The translations under genes were made by a program, and so were the position numbers. Below the pieces are notes generated by a model that searched no databases, was not told the DNA's origin, and was given only the letters and a program-made list of their open reading frames with translations. DNA of 64,000 nt from Deltaproteobacteria bacterium (GTDB taxonomy: Bacteria; Desulfobacterota; Syntrophia; Syntrophales; UBA8958). Location of the stretch: NCBI GenBank assembly GCA_029553375.1, contig JAKPCH010000095.1, positions 49,491 to 113,490 on the forward strand. Reading direction: 5' to 3'. The number at the start of each line of letters is the position of its first letter. Positions within the stretch are counted from its first letter, which is position 1. Positions 63,525-64,000 of the stretch are shown piece after piece.

Positions 63525-63638
63525 GGAGACGCCTTTATATCCGTTGACGGTCCGACGCGGTTCGTGTAATCAGGAAAAAGACGCGCTAAGGACCCTCGAG
63601 GGGAGCCCTTCGACGCACGTATCGGGGAGGCGGCGGAG

Positions 63639-63896
63639 ATGACGTTGAAATTTTGGGCGGCCATCGCCCTTGTGGCTTTGATCGTGATCTTCACCCTCCA
63701 GAACGTCGCCCCCGTGGAGGTGTCGTTCTTCTTCTGGCATTTTTCCCTCTCCCGGGCCCTCCTCATCTTTTTCGTCTTCCTCGGCGGTGTCGCCACGGGT
63801 TGGTCTTTTGCCGCCTGGTTCTCTTACCTCCGGGCGAGGAGAGTGATGGCGGGCGAAAAAGAGGCCCGCGGCCGCCGGGCCGTCGATAAACCTTGA
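63639..63896 (+). CDS. LapA-domain (DUF1049) membrane protein
   Basis: An 85-residue protein with two membrane segments (FWAAIALVALIVIFTLQN and RALLIFFVFLGGVATGWSF) and the LapA signature FTLQNVAPVEVSFFFW. In E. coli LapA, with LapB, tunes LPS synthesis by controlling LpxC turnover through FtsH, which is also encoded in this window. No lapB lies beside it here. GGAGG-like purines precede the ATG. A TTGACG-17-TAATCA pair upstream may be its promoter. Confidence 0.85.
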   Translation: MTLKFWAAIALVALIVIFTLQNVAPVEVSFFFWHFSLSRALLIFFVFLGGVATGWSFAAWFSYLRARRVMAGEKEARGRRAVDKP

Positions 63897-63972
63897 CAAA
63901 AGAAGGCGGACCGTCGTCGGGGGCGTCTGAAAATCCGGGGATAATACCGGAAATCACAGAGATAATTCTCCA

Positions 63973-64000
63973 ATGAAGGCCTCCGTATATCCCCTCACGG
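63973..64000 (+). CDS. Possible start of a truncated gene
   Basis: ATG 63973 opens a frame (MKASVYPLT) that runs off the window end. Only nine residues are visible and no good Shine-Dalgarno is seen, so neither product nor reality can be judged. Confidence 0.25.

Overview
The window is a gene-dense, GC-rich stretch of bacterial chromosome. Gene content and order point to an anaerobic Desulfobacterota (former Deltaproteobacteria) lineage, perhaps near Syntrophales/Syntrophobacterales. The pointers are gph-tilS-ftsH-folP-acpS-tsaE-lysC, tig-clpP-clpX-lon, ispE-tRNA-Gln-prs-rplY-pth, a membrane pyrophosphatase, a CoA-transferase fused to a GNAT domain, a CaiB/BaiF CoA-transferase and an isovaleryl-type acyl-CoA dehydrogenase. 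No species is claimed. Most long ORFs in the track are antisense or out-of-frame shadows caused by high GC. I see no insertion sequence, prophage, CRISPR array or rRNA operon; the region reads as core chromosome.

Layout. 0-8 kb (+): HAD phosphatase, tRNA lysidine synthase, FtsH, dihydropteroate synthase, holo-ACP synthase, TsaE, aspartokinase and an HhH protein, mostly joined by 4-bp stop/start overlaps with frequent TTG/GTG starts. 8-11.6 kb: a lytic transglycosylase (-), tRNA-Pro, a secreted protein (-) and the CoA-transferase/GNAT fusion. 11.6-17.8 kb (+): tRNA-Leu, trigger factor, ClpP, ClpX, Lon, tRNA-Val and tRNA-Asp, a proteostasis block. 17.8-24.1 kb (+): radical SAM protein, CorC-like CBS protein, Lnt, RF2 with its programmed +1 frameshift, and an MltD-like LysM transglycosylase. 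24.1-31.3 kb (-): phosphohexomutase, HAD, unusual Nudix, YheT-like hydrolase, tRNA-Met, FG-GAP protein and an ElyC-like protein. 31.4-37.7 kb: purB, a lipoprotein, nadB (-), tsaD, DUF2062, rsmA and PilZ. 37.7-42.6 kb (-): CaiB-like transferase, MnmA-like PP-loop protein, LysM protein and acyl-CoA dehydrogenase. 42.9-51.2 kb (+): a small protein, HD phosphohydrolase, TPR lipoprotein, GerMN protein, EF-G paralogue, K+ channel, cyclic-nucleotide-binding protein and a sigma-54 activator. 51.8-63.5 kb (-): ychF, hppA, pth, rplY, prs, tRNA-Gln, ispE, DUF1844, htpX, clpB and a DacZ-like diadenylate cyclase candidate. The window ends with a LapA-domain protein.

The most interesting stretch is the roughly 600-bp gap after the sigma-54 activator (51179-51776). 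It holds three 17-bp dyads (TGTG-type half sites), a near-consensus -24/-12 promoter, a short ORF with a Shine-Dalgarno, and two homologous hairpins. The hairpin stems differ by a compensatory G-C to A-T change, while an identical 13-nt pyrimidine loop, resembling the anti-Shine-Dalgarno tail of 16S rRNA, is kept. This looks like an activator paired with its own sigma-54-driven small RNA or small-protein gene. A second theme is nucleotide signalling: a DacZ-like DAC-domain protein is present, while the cdaA-ybbR genes that I would expect between folP and acpS in this group are absent. A K+ channel with a cytosolic RCK domain lies in the same window.
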